From Desulfoluna butyratoxydans (lineage in GTDB: Bacteria; Desulfobacterota; Desulfobacteria; Desulfobacterales; Desulfolunaceae), in the NCBI RefSeq assembly GCF_900699765.1, contig NZ_CAADHO010000011.1, forward strand, positions 124,822 to 188,821: DNA of 64,000 bases, in the 5' to 3' direction. This document shows positions 46,542-55,704 of the stretch, piece after piece. The notes under the pieces were generated by a model. The model saw nothing but the letters and a program-made list of their open reading frames with translations, was not told the DNA's origin and did no database searches. Numbering within the stretch: the stretch's first letter is position 1; each line of letters starts with the position of its first letter. The position numbers and the translations under genes are program-made.

Positions 46542-48545
46542 ATGAATTTGACCATCCGCAAGAAGATTATCGCCTCGTTCATGGGAGCTGTGATGTTCCC
46601 CCTGCTTATCATCGTCGTGATCATGGGGGTCTCCCTCAGCCGACACGCCATCCGGTCCTATCACGCCAGCAGCGCAAAGCTCCTCCACCGCATTTCAGAC
46701 CACTACGCCTCCTTTCTCACCGAAGCCAAAGCCAACACCCGCATGTTATCGCAATCCCCATTGAAAGAAGCGATCCATCCGGGCATGACAACCTACATGG
46801 ACAACACCGAGCCCGTGGAGGTGGACTACCTCCGGGCCGGAGAGCCCGATGCGGCATTTTACAAGCTGGCCAGACTCATCCATGAAACCCACCCGAACTA
46901 TATCGAGGTCTACCTTGCCACGAAGGACGGCGCCTTCATCACCTCCATCGACATTGCCATGGCCGCCGGGTACGACCCCAGGGTGCGTCCCTGGTACAAG
47001 GCACAGGCAGCCCAGCCTTCAACAGATTTAGTGTCCGAGGCCTTTCTCTCGTCAAACGGCGAAACCGTGGTGGCCATCACCTCGGCCATCAGGCGGGGAG
47101 GCGAGGTGGTGGGCGTCTCCTCCATCGAATGCTCATTAAAAGTGCTGACAAAACTCATCAATGACATCAAAATAGGAGAGACCGGGTACCTGATGCTGGT
47201 CCAGCCCAACGGGGTGATCCTGGCCAACGCCGACGATCCGGCCACCAACTTCAAGAAACTGTCCCAGCTTGGTTCACCGGGGTTTGCCACCCTTGGGACC
47301 ATGGCCGAAGGCAACGCAGAGATCGCCGTGGGGGACACGGCCTACCGGGCCGTGGTGCATACCATCCCCGGGGTCGGCTGGAAGGTGATCTCCATGATCG
47401 AGAACCGGGAAGTCATGGCAACCACCTACGGCCTCATCAAGGTAATCGCCGGGGTCGCCGCCTTCATGTTCCTCGTCTTCTGCGTCCTGGGCACCCTCAT
47501 CGCCAACAGCATCGTCACCCCCATTCACCATGCCCGTGAGATGCTCAAGGACATTGCCGAAGGCGAGGGGGACCTGACCCGACGCCTCGACACCGGTACC
47601 CAAAATGAAATCGGGAGGCTCTCCAGGTGGTTCAACACCTTTGTGGGTAACCTGCAGAAAATCGTCACCGGGCTGGTCCGGAATTCACAGACCCTTGAAG
47701 GCGTCTCCCGGGGGCTCACGGAATCCGCCGAGGTGATGAACCAGACCATGTCCGCCACGGCCCAGCGTATCGACCGCATCGACGGCGAGGCCTCCGAGAT
47801 CTCGGCCAACATGAACTCCATTGCCTCCGCCATGGAGCAGACCGCCACCAACACCAACATGGTGGCAAGTGCCGCCGAGGAGATGACCGCCACCATCAAC
47901 GAGATTGCAGCCAACTCGGAAAAAGCCCGCCACACCTCCACCGAGGCCGTGGCCGAAGCGCAGCAGACCTCTGAACAGATGGACGCCCTGGGCCAGGCAG
48001 CCGAGGCCATCGGCAAGGTCACCCAGACCATCACCGAGATCTCGGAGCAGACCAACCTGCTGGCCCTGAACGCCACCATCGAGGCGGCCAGGGCAGGGGA
48101 CGCGGGCAAGGGCTTTGCCGTTGTTGCCAACGAAATTAAAGAGCTGGCAGGCCAGACAGCCAGGGCCACCCAGGACATCAAAGAGCAGATCGGCGGGGTC
48201 CAGGCCACCACCCACGCCACGGCCCGGGGAATCACCAACGTGGTGGGCTCCATCAACCACGTCCATGAGACCATCAACTCCATTGCAACGGCCGTGGAGG
48301 AGCAGTCCGCAGCCACCAAGGAGATTGCCGGAAACGTGGTCCAGGCGTCGGTGGGGCTCCGGGAGATCAATGAAAACCTGGCCCAGAGTTCGGACATCGT
48401 CTCCCACATGTCCGCAGGGATATCCGAGGTGAACGGAGCCGTTGCCCTGGCCTCACAGCACGCCGACGAGGTGGTCGGCCATGTGGACAGCCTGAACCGT
48501 GAGGTGGCCACCATCAACACGGTAACGGGCGCGTTCCGGGTCTGA
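46542..48545 (+). CDS. methyl-accepting chemotaxis protein with dCache sensor domain
   Basis: About 667 aa. Membrane spans at about 10-35 and 305-330; the periplasmic dCache_1 domain carries YIEVYLATKDGAFI, DPRVRPWYKAQAAQP and GETGYLMLVQPNGVILAN, motifs typical of amino-acid or carboxylate sensing. HAMP (about 330-385) and the signalling helix follow, with the hairpin tip EISEQTNLLALNATIEAARAG intact. It feeds the CheA pathway. No C-terminal CheR-docking pentapeptide is present. The ATG at 46542 follows CGGAGA. It sits beside the PgtC-like sensor operon and could report the same nutrient, which is inference. Confidence 0.92.
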   Translation: MNLTIRKKIIASFMGAVMFPLLIIVVIMGVSLSRHAIRSYHASSAKLLHRISDHYASFLTEAKANTRMLSQSPLKEAIHPGMTTYMDNTEPVEVDYLRAGEPDAAFYKLARLIHETHPNYIEVYLATKDGAFITSIDIAMAAGYDPRVRPWYKAQAAQPSTDLVSEAFLSSNGETVVAITSAIRRGGEVVGVSSIECSLKVLTKLINDIKIGETGYLMLVQPNGVILANADDPATNFKKLSQLGSPGFATLGTMAEGNAEIAVGDTAYRAVVHTIPGVGWKVISMIENREVMATTYGLIKVIAGVAAFMFLVFCVLGTLIANSIVTPIHHAREMLKDIAEGEGDLTRRLDTGTQNEIGRLSRWFNTFVGNLQKIVTGLVRNSQTLEGVSRGLTESAEVMNQTMSATAQRIDRIDGEASEISANMNSIASAMEQTATNTNMVASAAEEMTATINEIAANSEKARHTSTEAVAEAQQTSEQMDALGQAAEAIGKVTQTITEISEQTNLLALNATIEAARAGDAGKGFAVVANEIKELAGQTARATQDIKEQIGGVQATTHATARGITNVVGSINHVHETINSIATAVEEQSAATKEIAGNVVQASVGLREINENLAQSSDIVSHMSAGISEVNGAVALASQHADEVVGHVDSLNREVATINTVTGAFRV

Positions 48546-48644
48546 CCCCATCGCTTTTTCCGTTACGTATCCGGGCTGAGTCCCGGGGTGTTCCGTCCGC
48601 CCCGGGCTCCATTGCCATGCCGCGCCCCTTTGTAAAGGAGGACC

Positions 48645-49337
48645 ATGCCACGCATCTCCGTCATCGTTCCCGTGCTGCGGGAACCCCACATCAAGGTGTT
48701 TCTGGACCGGCTTCGAGCCCGGTTCGGAGACGCCGTCCATGAGGTGGTTGTGGTGGACGGCGATCCCGGCGGGGAAAGCATTGCCACCCTTGAGGGCACC
48801 CATGCCGTCACCCTGACGGCAGGCGGTGGCAGGGGGCCGCAGCTCAACGCAGGGGCCAGGGTAGCCACGGGAGAGATCCTTGTGTTTCTCCACGCCGACA
48901 CCCGACTCCCGGACCGGGCCTTTGACCGCATCCGGGAGACCCTGTCCACCGGGCGCTATGTGGCCGGGGCCTTTACCCTGCGCTTTTCCGGGGACAAAAA
49001 AACGTTTGCCCTGATTTCCCGGGCGGCGGGCCTGCGGTGCCGCCTCACGGGCATTCCCTACGGAGACCAGGCCATCTTCATGCATCGGGCCGACTTTTTC
49101 CGCCTGGGAGGGTTCCGGGAGATCCCCGTCATGGAAGACATTGAGTTGATGCGCCGCCTGCGGAAAAAAAAGGAGCGGGTCTGCATCCTGCCCGAGGCGG
49201 TGACCACCTCGCCCCGTCGCTGGGAAAAAGAGGGGGTGATCTACTCGCTGGTGCGGACCTGGCTGCTGGCCACTTTGTTTGTCTGCGGCGTCCCGGCCGA
49301 ACGCCTTGGAAAGCACTATCGGCCCCACGCGCCCTGA
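48645..49337 (+). CDS. family 2 glycosyltransferase (TIGR04283 type)
   Basis: A 230-aa GT-A protein: ISVIVPVLREPH, VVVDGDPGG, GGGRGPQLNAGARVATGEILVFLHADTRLP with the DxD-equivalent HADT, and PYGDQAIFMHRADFFRLGGF then MEDIELMRRLRK. This is the TIGR04283 subgroup, some of whose members sit beside arsenosugar biosynthesis genes; no arsenic genes are seen here. A hydrophobic helix near the C-terminus (LVRTWLLATLFVCG) may associate with the membrane. SD AAAGGAGG. A terminator follows at 49353. Confidence 0.85.
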   Translation: MPRISVIVPVLREPHIKVFLDRLRARFGDAVHEVVVVDGDPGGESIATLEGTHAVTLTAGGGRGPQLNAGARVATGEILVFLHADTRLPDRAFDRIRETLSTGRYVAGAFTLRFSGDKKTFALISRAAGLRCRLTGIPYGDQAIFMHRADFFRLGGFREIPVMEDIELMRRLRKKKERVCILPEAVTTSPRRWEKEGVIYSLVRTWLLATLFVCGVPAERLGKHYRPHAP

Positions 49338-49352
49338 TTGAGACCAAGCAAA

Positions 49353-49393
49353 AAAGGCCCTGCATGATAACCATGCAGGGCCTTGATATTTTT
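49353..49393. terminator. bidirectional terminator between glycosyltransferase gene and tRNA cluster
   Basis: A 13-bp stem AAGGCCCTGCATG / CATGCAGGGCCTT with loop ATAAC is flanked by A-run on the left and T-rich sequence on the right. It ends the plus-strand glycosyltransferase gene and the minus-strand tRNA operon. Confidence 0.85.
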
Positions 49394-49397
49394 TAAG

Positions 49398-49474
49398 TGG
49401 CGCGCTCGGCAGGATTCGAACCTGCGACCACCTGATTCGTAGTCAGGTACTCTATCCAGCTGAGCTACGAGCGC
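49398..49474 (-). tRNA. tRNA-Arg(ACG), copy e (last in transcript)
   Basis: 77 nt including an encoded CCA. Acceptor stem GCGCTCG / CGAGCGC, anticodon loop CTACGAA (anticodon ACG, read as ICG after TadA editing), T loop GGTTCGAAT. It is identical in the body to the other four copies. Confidence 0.96.
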
Positions 49475-49503
49475 GCAAAGGGGTTTTCGGTTTAAGATAA
49501 AAA

Positions 49504-49580
49504 TGGCGCGCTTGGCAGGATTCGAACCTGCGACCACCTGATTCGTAGTCAGGTACTCTATCCAGCTGAGCTACAAGCGC
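49504..49580 (-). tRNA. tRNA-Arg(ACG), copy d
   Basis: 77 nt with CCA. It differs from copies a, c and e by a compensating pair in the acceptor stem: GCGCTTG / CAAGCGC instead of GCGCTCG / CGAGCGC. Confidence 0.96.
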
Positions 49581-49634
49581 ACAAATGGGATTCAAAGGAG
49601 AAAAAATGGCTTTGCAGGGGCCGTCCCTTTGAAA

Positions 49635-49711
49635 TGGCGCGCTCGGCAGGATTCGAACCTGCGACCACCTGATTCGTAGTCAGGTACTCTATCCAGCTGA
49701 GCTACGAGCGC
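49635..49711 (-). tRNA. tRNA-Arg(ACG), copy c
   Basis: 77 nt with CCA; acceptor stem GCGCTCG / CGAGCGC, anticodon ACG. Confidence 0.96.
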
Positions 49712-49769
49712 ACATAAAAACCGAAAAATATCTGCGGGATGCGAAACCCGCAAACAGGTAACTTTGAAA

Positions 49770-49846
49770 TGGCGCGCTTGGCAGGATTCGAACCTGCGAC
49801 CACCTGATTCGTAGTCAGGTACTCTATCCAGCTGAGCTACAAGCGC
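49770..49846 (-). tRNA. tRNA-Arg(ACG), copy b
   Basis: 77 nt with CCA; carries the same compensated acceptor pair as copy d (GCGCTTG / CAAGCGC). Confidence 0.96.
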
Positions 49847-49904
49847 ACAAGGGGACCAAAGAAAAAGCTTTGCGGTTGCGTTCGCAAAGCCCGTCTCTTT
49901 GAAG

Positions 49905-49981
49905 TGGCGCGCTCGGCAGGATTCGAACCTGCGACCACCTGATTCGTAGTCAGGTACTCTATCCAGCTGAGCTACGAGCGC
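49905..49981 (-). tRNA. tRNA-Arg(ACG), copy a (first in transcript)
   Basis: 77 nt with CCA; acceptor stem GCGCTCG / CGAGCGC, anticodon ACG. It lies just downstream of the only promoter seen for the cluster. Confidence 0.96.
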
Positions 49982-49999
49982 GTCTCAAAGTTGGCTTTC

Positions 50000-50028
50000 T
50001 TTTAATCCAAAGCGCGTCGGCTTGTCAA
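50000..50028 (-). promoter_or_regulatory. sigma-70 promoter of the tRNA-Arg cluster
   Basis: On the minus strand TTGACA (50023-50028) and TTAAAA (50000-50005) are 17 bases apart. The expected start site is about 10 bases before the first tRNA. No comparable promoter appears between the tRNA copies, so one transcript probably carries all five. Confidence 0.65.
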
Positions 50029-50307
50029 CGTGAAAGTTCCACTTTTTTGACGTCCAAAAACCGCGAAACATGCGTATGACAAGGGTTGAGCATGATATCA
50101 ACCCCATAGCCCTCCCGATTTTTTTGACACAGGTTCCCTTTGGAGTGGTCCAGCCCCCCAAATCGGAAACATCGGCCCCGGCCAAGAAAGAAGGTGCACC
50201 CGTTGGCCCGATGGGGTATAGAGAGGCTTTTCATTCATTCACGGCGCCCGCGGGCGCATTTTTTCCACCAGACATCCGGGTGCCTGTCGGCGTTCGGGGA
50301 CGGCTCC
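50029..50307. other. intergenic region upstream of tadA
   Basis: No gene is supported between the tRNA promoter and tadA; open frames here do not begin with a ribosome-binding site or resemble a family. Plus-strand sequence TTTTTTGACACAGG at 50119 is a possible -35 region for tadA. Confidence 0.35.
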
Positions 50308-50805
50308 ATGAAAAACGATACCTATTATATGGACATGGCCATTGAAGAGGCCAAAAAAGCTGGACAAAAAGGAGAGGTTCCTATAGGTTGCGTGATTGTG
50401 GCAGAAACCGGAGAAGTGATCTCTGCCGCCCATAACCTGACGATTTCCCTGTCGGACCCCACGGCCCATGCGGAAATCCTCGCCATACGGAAAGCCTCGA
50501 AAGAACTGAACAATTACAGGCTTCCCGGAATGAGCTTGTACGCCACCATCGAACCCTGCATCATGTGCATGGGGGCCATTGTCCATGCGCGTTTTTCCCG
50601 CGTTGTCTTCGGGGCATGTGACGAGAAGTGGGGGGGAGCCGGTTCCCTGTACAACCTGGCCGACGATAGTCGGTTGAATCATTCCCTTGACGTTATCCCT
50701 TCGGTCTGTGCCGATGCCTGCCGCACGCTTATGCAGGATTTTTTCCGGCTCAGGCGCAGGGAACAGAAGGCGCGCAAAAAAAGCGCCCTTCAGCAAGACA
50801 CGTAA
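50308..50805 (+). CDS. tadA: tRNA-specific adenosine deaminase
   Basis: A 165-aa zinc deaminase with the active-site motif HAE in PTAHAEILAIRKAS and PCxxC in TIEPCIMCMGAI, plus the N-terminal MDMAIEEAKKAGQKGEVPIGCVIV and C-terminal DFFRLRR. TadA converts A34 to inosine in tRNA-Arg(ACG). Five genes for exactly that tRNA lie about 300 bases away, so substrate and enzyme are clustered. ATG 50308 gives the standard N-terminus. The divergent arrangement leaves it with its own promoter. Confidence 0.93.
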   Translation: MKNDTYYMDMAIEEAKKAGQKGEVPIGCVIVAETGEVISAAHNLTISLSDPTAHAEILAIRKASKELNNYRLPGMSLYATIEPCIMCMGAIVHARFSRVVFGACDEKWGGAGSLYNLADDSRLNHSLDVIPSVCADACRTLMQDFFRLRRREQKARKKSALQQDT

Positions 50806-50983
50806 GCATGGCACGTGAAGCGCGCCGGGCATCGTCCTCCATGTCATGCCAGGCAGTCGCTCACCGCCCATCAGTTATATATACGCTGGCATGGCGGGGG
50901 AGGCGTCCACCCTCCGCTTGTACCATCAAATGAAACGCATGGACGCATCAATTTTAATTTGCACACATGTCAAGGAGCATCTT

Positions 50984-52270
50984 GTGGGTAACTATGTGAT
51001 TGTCGGAACACAGTGGGGTGATGAAGGAAAAGGGAAAATCGTAGACCTTCTTTCCGAACACGCCGATTACGTTGTCAGATTCCAGGGTGGGAACAATGCG
51101 GGACACACCATGGTTGTTGACGGAGAAAAATTCATCAGCCATCTCGTTCCCTCCGGCATCCTTCAGAAAAAGAAATGCTTCATCGGAAACGGAGTGGTCG
51201 TAGACCCCGAAGTGCTCCTCGAAGAGATCGCCTACTTGGGGGGCAAAGGGGTTGACGTCAGCCCCGAATATCTGCGCCTCTCCGATCGGGCCCAGGTGAT
51301 CATGCCCTACCACAAGCGCATCGACCACGCCCGGGAGATCAAAAAAGGCGACGGCAAAATCGGCACCACCGGTCGCGGCATCGGCCCCTGCTACGAAGAC
51401 AAGGCCTCCCGTGTGGGCATCCGCTTTCTGGATTTCCTCAACGCCGACGTTCTCCGGGCCAAGGTCACCGAAGCCCTGGAGGAGAAGAACTTCCTCCTGA
51501 CCAACTACTTCGGCGAAGAGCCCGAAGACGTGGAAGCCACCATCGCCCACTGCCTCAAGCTGGCCGAGGAGCTGAAGCCCTACATCACCGACACCTCCGT
51601 TGAGATCAACACCGGCATGGACAAGGGCCAGCACGTGGTCTTCGAGGGCGCCCAGGGCACCCATCTCGACATCGACCACGGCACCTACCCCTTTGTCACT
51701 TCCTCCAACACCGTCTCCGGCAACGCCTGTGGCGGCGCCGGCGTTGGCCCGGGTAAAATCACCGGTGTCCTGGGGATCGTCAAGGCCTACACCACCCGTG
51801 TGGGTGCCGGTCCGTTCCCCTCCGAGCTGTTTGACGAGGTGGGCTCCTACATGCAGGAGAAGGGCGCAGAGTTCGGCGCCACCACCGGTCGTCGCCGTCG
51901 CTGCGGCTGGTTCGACATGGTGGTCCTGAGAAACGCCGTCCGCCTGAACGGCCTCACCGGCCTGGTCATCACCAAGCTCGACGTCCTCGGGGGACTTAAA
52001 GAGCTGAAGCTCTGCACCGGGTACGAATACAAGGGCGAAGTGATCACCGATTTCCCTGCCGACCTCGATGCCCTGGACAACTGTACCCAGGTCTGCGAGA
52101 CCCTTCCCGGCTGGGACGAGGACATCTCCGGCGTGCGTTCCTACGACGATCTCCCTGAGAATGCCAAGGCTTATCTCAAACGCATCGAAGAGCTGGCGGG
52201 AACCCCCGTGGATGTTGTTTCCGTGGGCCCCGGCCGTGAGGAAACCATCGTTCTAAAAAAACACTTCTGA
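50984..52270 (+). CDS. purA: adenylosuccinate synthetase
   Basis: 428 aa. Contains the GTP-binding/IMP signature QWGDEGKGKIVD, GGNNAGHT, IGTTGRGIGPCYEDK, VFEGAQGTHLDIDHGTYPFVTSSNT, and TTGRRRRCGWFD. It catalyses the GTP-dependent first step from IMP to AMP. The start is GTG 50984: AAGGAG lies six bases upstream and the protein then begins GNYVIVGTQWGDEG, as in the family; the longer frame to 50846 has no SD. Monocistronic, followed by tRNA-Pro. Confidence 0.98.
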   Translation: MGNYVIVGTQWGDEGKGKIVDLLSEHADYVVRFQGGNNAGHTMVVDGEKFISHLVPSGILQKKKCFIGNGVVVDPEVLLEEIAYLGGKGVDVSPEYLRLSDRAQVIMPYHKRIDHAREIKKGDGKIGTTGRGIGPCYEDKASRVGIRFLDFLNADVLRAKVTEALEEKNFLLTNYFGEEPEDVEATIAHCLKLAEELKPYITDTSVEINTGMDKGQHVVFEGAQGTHLDIDHGTYPFVTSSNTVSGNACGGAGVGPGKITGVLGIVKAYTTRVGAGPFPSELFDEVGSYMQEKGAEFGATTGRRRRCGWFDMVVLRNAVRLNGLTGLVITKLDVLGGLKELKLCTGYEYKGEVITDFPADLDALDNCTQVCETLPGWDEDISGVRSYDDLPENAKAYLKRIEELAGTPVDVVSVGPGREETIVLKKHF

Positions 52271-52330
52271 TCCCTTTTTTGGGTTTGACATTTGGCACGC
52301 GTTTCGGTAGAAGTGTGTCCGTAAAACAAA

Positions 52331-52407
52331 CGGGATGTGGCTCAGTCTGGTAGAGCACTGCGTTCGGGACGCAGGGGTCGGAGGTTCGAATCCTCTCATC
52401 CCGACCA
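52331..52407 (+). tRNA. tRNA-Pro(CGG)
   Basis: 77 nt with encoded CCA; acceptor CGGGATG / CATCCCG, anticodon loop TTCGGGA (anticodon CGG), T loop GGTTCGAAT. It lies 60 bases after purA and is followed by a terminator. Confidence 0.96.
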
Positions 52408-52418
52408 AAAAAGATATA

Positions 52419-52457
52419 AAAGGGGACATCGTTTAAATACGATGTCCCCTTTTTTTA
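52419..52457 (+). terminator. rho-independent terminator after tRNA-Pro
   Basis: Stem AAAGGGGACATCGT / ACGATGTCCCCTTT closes an 8-base AT loop and is followed by a T-run. Confidence 0.93.
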
Positions 52458-53099
52458 TTCCCCCGTCGCAAGCCCAACAAATAAAGCGTCAAAACCGCCA
52501 GCCACTCCCCTCAGTTATAAATCTCCCCCACAGCCAAAGCCCCTCAAATGAGCCCCACGGCTTTCAGAAACAGTGAACTCACCCCGCAACACCACCATGA
52601 TTGCCACAGCCTCAAAAAACGCATTTTTTGGCCCATCCGCCAACAGGGAAGGGGAAGCGTGACACGGTTGATTTCATATTGAGCACAGCTGCTATTTTCC
52701 AAGAAAGGCAAGAAAGAAGAAGCGGCCCCGTAAAACCAACGCAGGCCAATGGGAAGGGTAGGGTGCGGCTCCCGCACCAGTCAGCGTCCCAAAAGCCGCT
52801 CCAGCATCCTTGCAAAGCAAATCGCGACGAACACCAAAAAACAAAGGGTAAGGGCACTCCCCACGCAAAACGATGCCCCCTATGGAAAGACGGCCACGCC
52901 GGACATATGGCATGTTGCGATACCACACAAGGGAACAAAAAAAGACGACCGCGATCTGTGGCATCAAAAAAGCATGACAACATGCGAAATGAATTGCTCT
53001 CAAGGTGAGCATCAGCTAAAGCTAATTATCGAACATTGTAGCAAAGATTTTGCTCCTGCCGTTTTATTGCGCCCCTCACCCTGAATGAAAAGGCCTACG
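52458..53099. other. ~640-bp gap with a solitary repeat copy
   Basis: No gene is supported on either strand; the open frames on both strands are Arg/Ser-rich and have no SD. GTAGGGTGCGGCTCCCGCAC at 52758-52777 is a single relative of the 135-bp tandem unit at 36826-37870. Composition falls from the purA side to the TPR gene, marking the entry to lower-GC DNA. Confidence 0.5.
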
Positions 53100-54260
53100 A
53101 TGAAATTGAGACTCAGAGCATTTAGCCTGCTAATTTTATGGTTTCTCGCACCGGTTATGGCATCAGCGGCTCCGGAGACAACCGCAGAGTATCAAAAGAT
53201 GATCACAGAATGGTCCGACGACATTTCAAAGGGGCGCAACCTTTCGTGTGCCTACTATCAACGTGGGCTCGCTCACCTGAAGCACCAGGAATTCAAGAAG
53301 GCAATTGGGGACTTCCAGAATGCTCGCCAATTTAAATTAATCATCTGTAAAAATGAAAAGGGCGCATACGGAATAAATATGGGTCATACTCATTACCTTG
53401 AGGGGATATGCTGGTATGAGCTCAATACGTTCGATCAAGCTATTTCGCGTTTTGATAACGCAGTGGCAACAGATGGGTACATCGTGTCCAGAACCCTCTA
53501 CTATCTCATGGGAAAGTCATTCGGGTATCAATCAAAATTTAAGGACGCCATTTCAGCGTATGATAAGGCCATAGCCATCGACCCGAAATACGCTGAGGCC
53601 TATTTCGCAAGGGGCCTGATGTACGGCCGTCTGGGGCTTAAGGATAAGGAGAGGCAAGACAAATCCTATTCACGCCGTCTCAACCCTGATTTGACAGCGG
53701 AACGAGATCGAACCATTGTTTCTGAGCTGGCTTTCGTTTTCAGCGTGCTTTTGGTTTCCTTTCTTTTTATTCGAACAATATCCGGTATGCTTTTCAAAAC
53801 ACCGGACCCTGTTTTGGTTAAAGGGCGTCCCAGTTATATTGCATGCTTTATATTCATATTTTTGCTATCTATAATGTCTTATGCTTGGTGGGTCACATCA
53901 CTTTCGTCCAGAGCCGCCTTGTTTTCAAAGGATCCCCAGTGGGGTTCTAACAGCCTCTTTTTTTTTGCGACCTCTTTTGTAGCGGGTGGCTCATATTTGA
54001 ACCTACTCATGAAAAGATTCATTCTTACGAAGACCCACCTCTATATTCGCTCCATTTTTGGGTTTGGAAGGGTAAGGCAAATTAAACTGTCCGAAATCAG
54101 AGATATCAACGCAATAGGCTATCGATGGCCAAGCCCTATTCTCGTAGAACTGAAAACCGGCAAACGGCATCAAATCCAATGGCTTCATGATGCGGATGGA
54201 CTTGTTGACCGGATAAAGCCATTGCTCCACGCAAGCGATACAGCCCAGGTTGGCCGTTGA
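53100..54260 (+). CDS. secreted/membrane TPR protein of unknown function
   Basis: About 386 aa with a signal peptide (RAFSLLILWFLAPVMASA), three or four TPR units (YYQRGLAHLKHQEFKKAIGDF, YLEGICWYELNTFDQAISRFDNAV, GKSFGYQSKFKDAISAYDKAI, YAEAYFARGLMYGRLGLKDK), then three hydrophobic helices (about 205-225, 245-263, 282-300) and a soluble PH-like C-terminal domain (ILTKTHLYIRSIFGFGRVRQIKLSEIRDI). The second part resembles bacterial PH domain membrane proteins. ATG 53100 has AAAAGG as SD; ATG 53085 is less likely. GC content is below the window average, suggesting acquisition. Function is unknown. Confidence 0.75.
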   Translation: MKLRLRAFSLLILWFLAPVMASAAPETTAEYQKMITEWSDDISKGRNLSCAYYQRGLAHLKHQEFKKAIGDFQNARQFKLIICKNEKGAYGINMGHTHYLEGICWYELNTFDQAISRFDNAVATDGYIVSRTLYYLMGKSFGYQSKFKDAISAYDKAIAIDPKYAEAYFARGLMYGRLGLKDKERQDKSYSRRLNPDLTAERDRTIVSELAFVFSVLLVSFLFIRTISGMLFKTPDPVLVKGRPSYIACFIFIFLLSIMSYAWWVTSLSSRAALFSKDPQWGSNSLFFFATSFVAGGSYLNLLMKRFILTKTHLYIRSIFGFGRVRQIKLSEIRDINAIGYRWPSPILVELKTGKRHQIQWLHDADGLVDRIKPLLHASDTAQVGR

Positions 54261-54578
54261 CAATTGAGACGCCTTTTTTTGAAGGGCCGTTTTATCTTTA
54301 GCAAAATCATATGCCTGATCCCGGACTGAAAGAGGGGGGATGTCAATTATCAAGACTCGACCAATTTCCCCAGTAGACCGTTCAAACAGAAAACGCTCGG
54401 AAAAATGCGCACATCGCCTTCGGCAGACAGGCTGAGGGGAAAACCCCTCTCAAGCGCGCCTGAAAAGGGAGATACCGCCGTATAACTGAGAGGTGGGACG
54501 GGGCTGCGGGGCAGCCCCGGTCTTTAGGGTATTGCCTCCCTATGGGTGGAAGCCTGGCTTATTGGTTCTTCACGCAGG
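54261..54578. other. gap between TPR and acetyltransferase genes
   Basis: No gene seen. A GGGGCTGCGGGGCAGCCCC palindrome at about 54501-54519 could be a terminator without a U-tract or a small repeat. The genes on either side are convergent. Confidence 0.4.
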
Positions 54579-55169
54579 TTACTCCGTTGCCAGAAATCCT
54601 TCATGGAAGGTGACCGTACCCCGAGGCACGGTGTCGGCAAGGGGCATGGCCATGAACACGTCCGGGGGGACCCCTTCAACGATCAGGTCCGGAGGATTTC
54701 GGAACCCGTGTTTTTTGTAGTATCCCGGATCACCCACCAGCACACAGCCTTTGGCACCCATAGCCTTGAGCCGCTTGACGCCTTCCCGGATGAGATCCCC
54801 TCCGATTCCCTGTCTCTGGTGCCCGGGGAGTACGGAGATGGGCCCGAGACCGAACCAGGCTTCGGTGCCATCGGAAATGGTGACAGGGGAGAAGGCCACG
54901 TGGCCCACCACCTGCCCATCCATCTCCGCCACAAGGGAAAGGGTCAAAGCGCCTGCCTTTCGAAGGGCATGGAGGATGTAGTGTTCTGTCTGGCTGCTTA
55001 CCTTGAGATGCATGAAGGCCGCCACCGTCACGCACGTGATGGCAACGATATCATCCGGGGTTTCTTCACGCAGGGCCAGGCCTGTATTCGATGATACGAA
55101 TTGAGGACCGGCTTCTTTTCCGAACAGGGATGTTTGTTTTGCCTGTAAAGGCCTGGTGTCGTTTTTCAT
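54579..55169 (-). CDS. GNAT family N-acetyltransferase (YhbS-like)
   Basis: A 196-aa protein with a GNAT fold from about residue 32: LREETPDDIVAITCVTVAAF, GHVAFSPVTISDG, the acetyl-CoA loop LGPISVLPGHQRQGIGGDLI and VLVGDPGYYKKHGF. The latter two are the YhbS subgroup pattern. It acetylates an unknown amine. The first ~30 residues are non-conserved; ATG 55169 follows GGATAT. It stands alone at the edge of the low-GC accessory region. Confidence 0.85.
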   Translation of the reverse strand: MKNDTRPLQAKQTSLFGKEAGPQFVSSNTGLALREETPDDIVAITCVTVAAFMHLKVSSQTEHYILHALRKAGALTLSLVAEMDGQVVGHVAFSPVTISDGTEAWFGLGPISVLPGHQRQGIGGDLIREGVKRLKAMGAKGCVLVGDPGYYKKHGFRNPPDLIVEGVPPDVFMAMPLADTVPRGTVTFHEGFLATE

Positions 55170-55704
55170 GTGATATCCAGTTATTCTGGCGGCTCACCCA
55201 CGGCGCATGATAGGCGCAGGGGAATCGCTGTGAAACGTAATGTGCTCTGTGCTTCTTGGTGTTTGGATATCGTTGCCGGAACGGCAGGTGCACTTGGTGC
55301 GGGGAATGAAGAGGGGGAAGTGTGTTATGTGACGCTTAAACAAAGCGCCTGACAATACAGCGTGGCGGCCGGGGAATCACCCCGGGCCGAAAGGACCCTG
55401 GCTTCATTCGCTACCGAAAGGCAACGAACCAAACAAGCTCTCGTGTGATGATGTTCATAGGTAACATTTACTCCTTTCCGGCAATGCCGACGTTCATGGT
55501 TAACAGGGAAAGACAGGGGATAGAATTACGCCTTGAGATAAAAAATGTCAAGGCGTTGATAATGCTTTTATGAGGTTTCTTGGAAAGATTGGGCCGGTTT
55601 CCATTGCCCCTTGTCGTCGTACGAGGGTTCGCCAAGGAGTGGATCCCGTTTTAGACAACGATAGCGCTTCCGGCCAGGGAAGGGCATCGGGCCGCTCGAG
55701 ATTG
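55170..55704. other. gap at the left edge of the low-GC region; one possible 39-codon frame
   Basis: No established gene. A minus-strand frame at 55568-55687 encodes MPFPGRKRYRCLKRDPLLGE followed by PSYDDKGQWKPAQ, which reads like the C-terminal piece of a real protein but matches no family I recognise. It could be a gene remnant. The rest shows nothing recognisable. Confidence 0.3.

Noticed and set aside
49398..49981. tRNA cluster as phage attachment site
   Set aside because: No integrase gene or direct repeat of a tRNA 3' end was found nearby; the five copies are complete genes.
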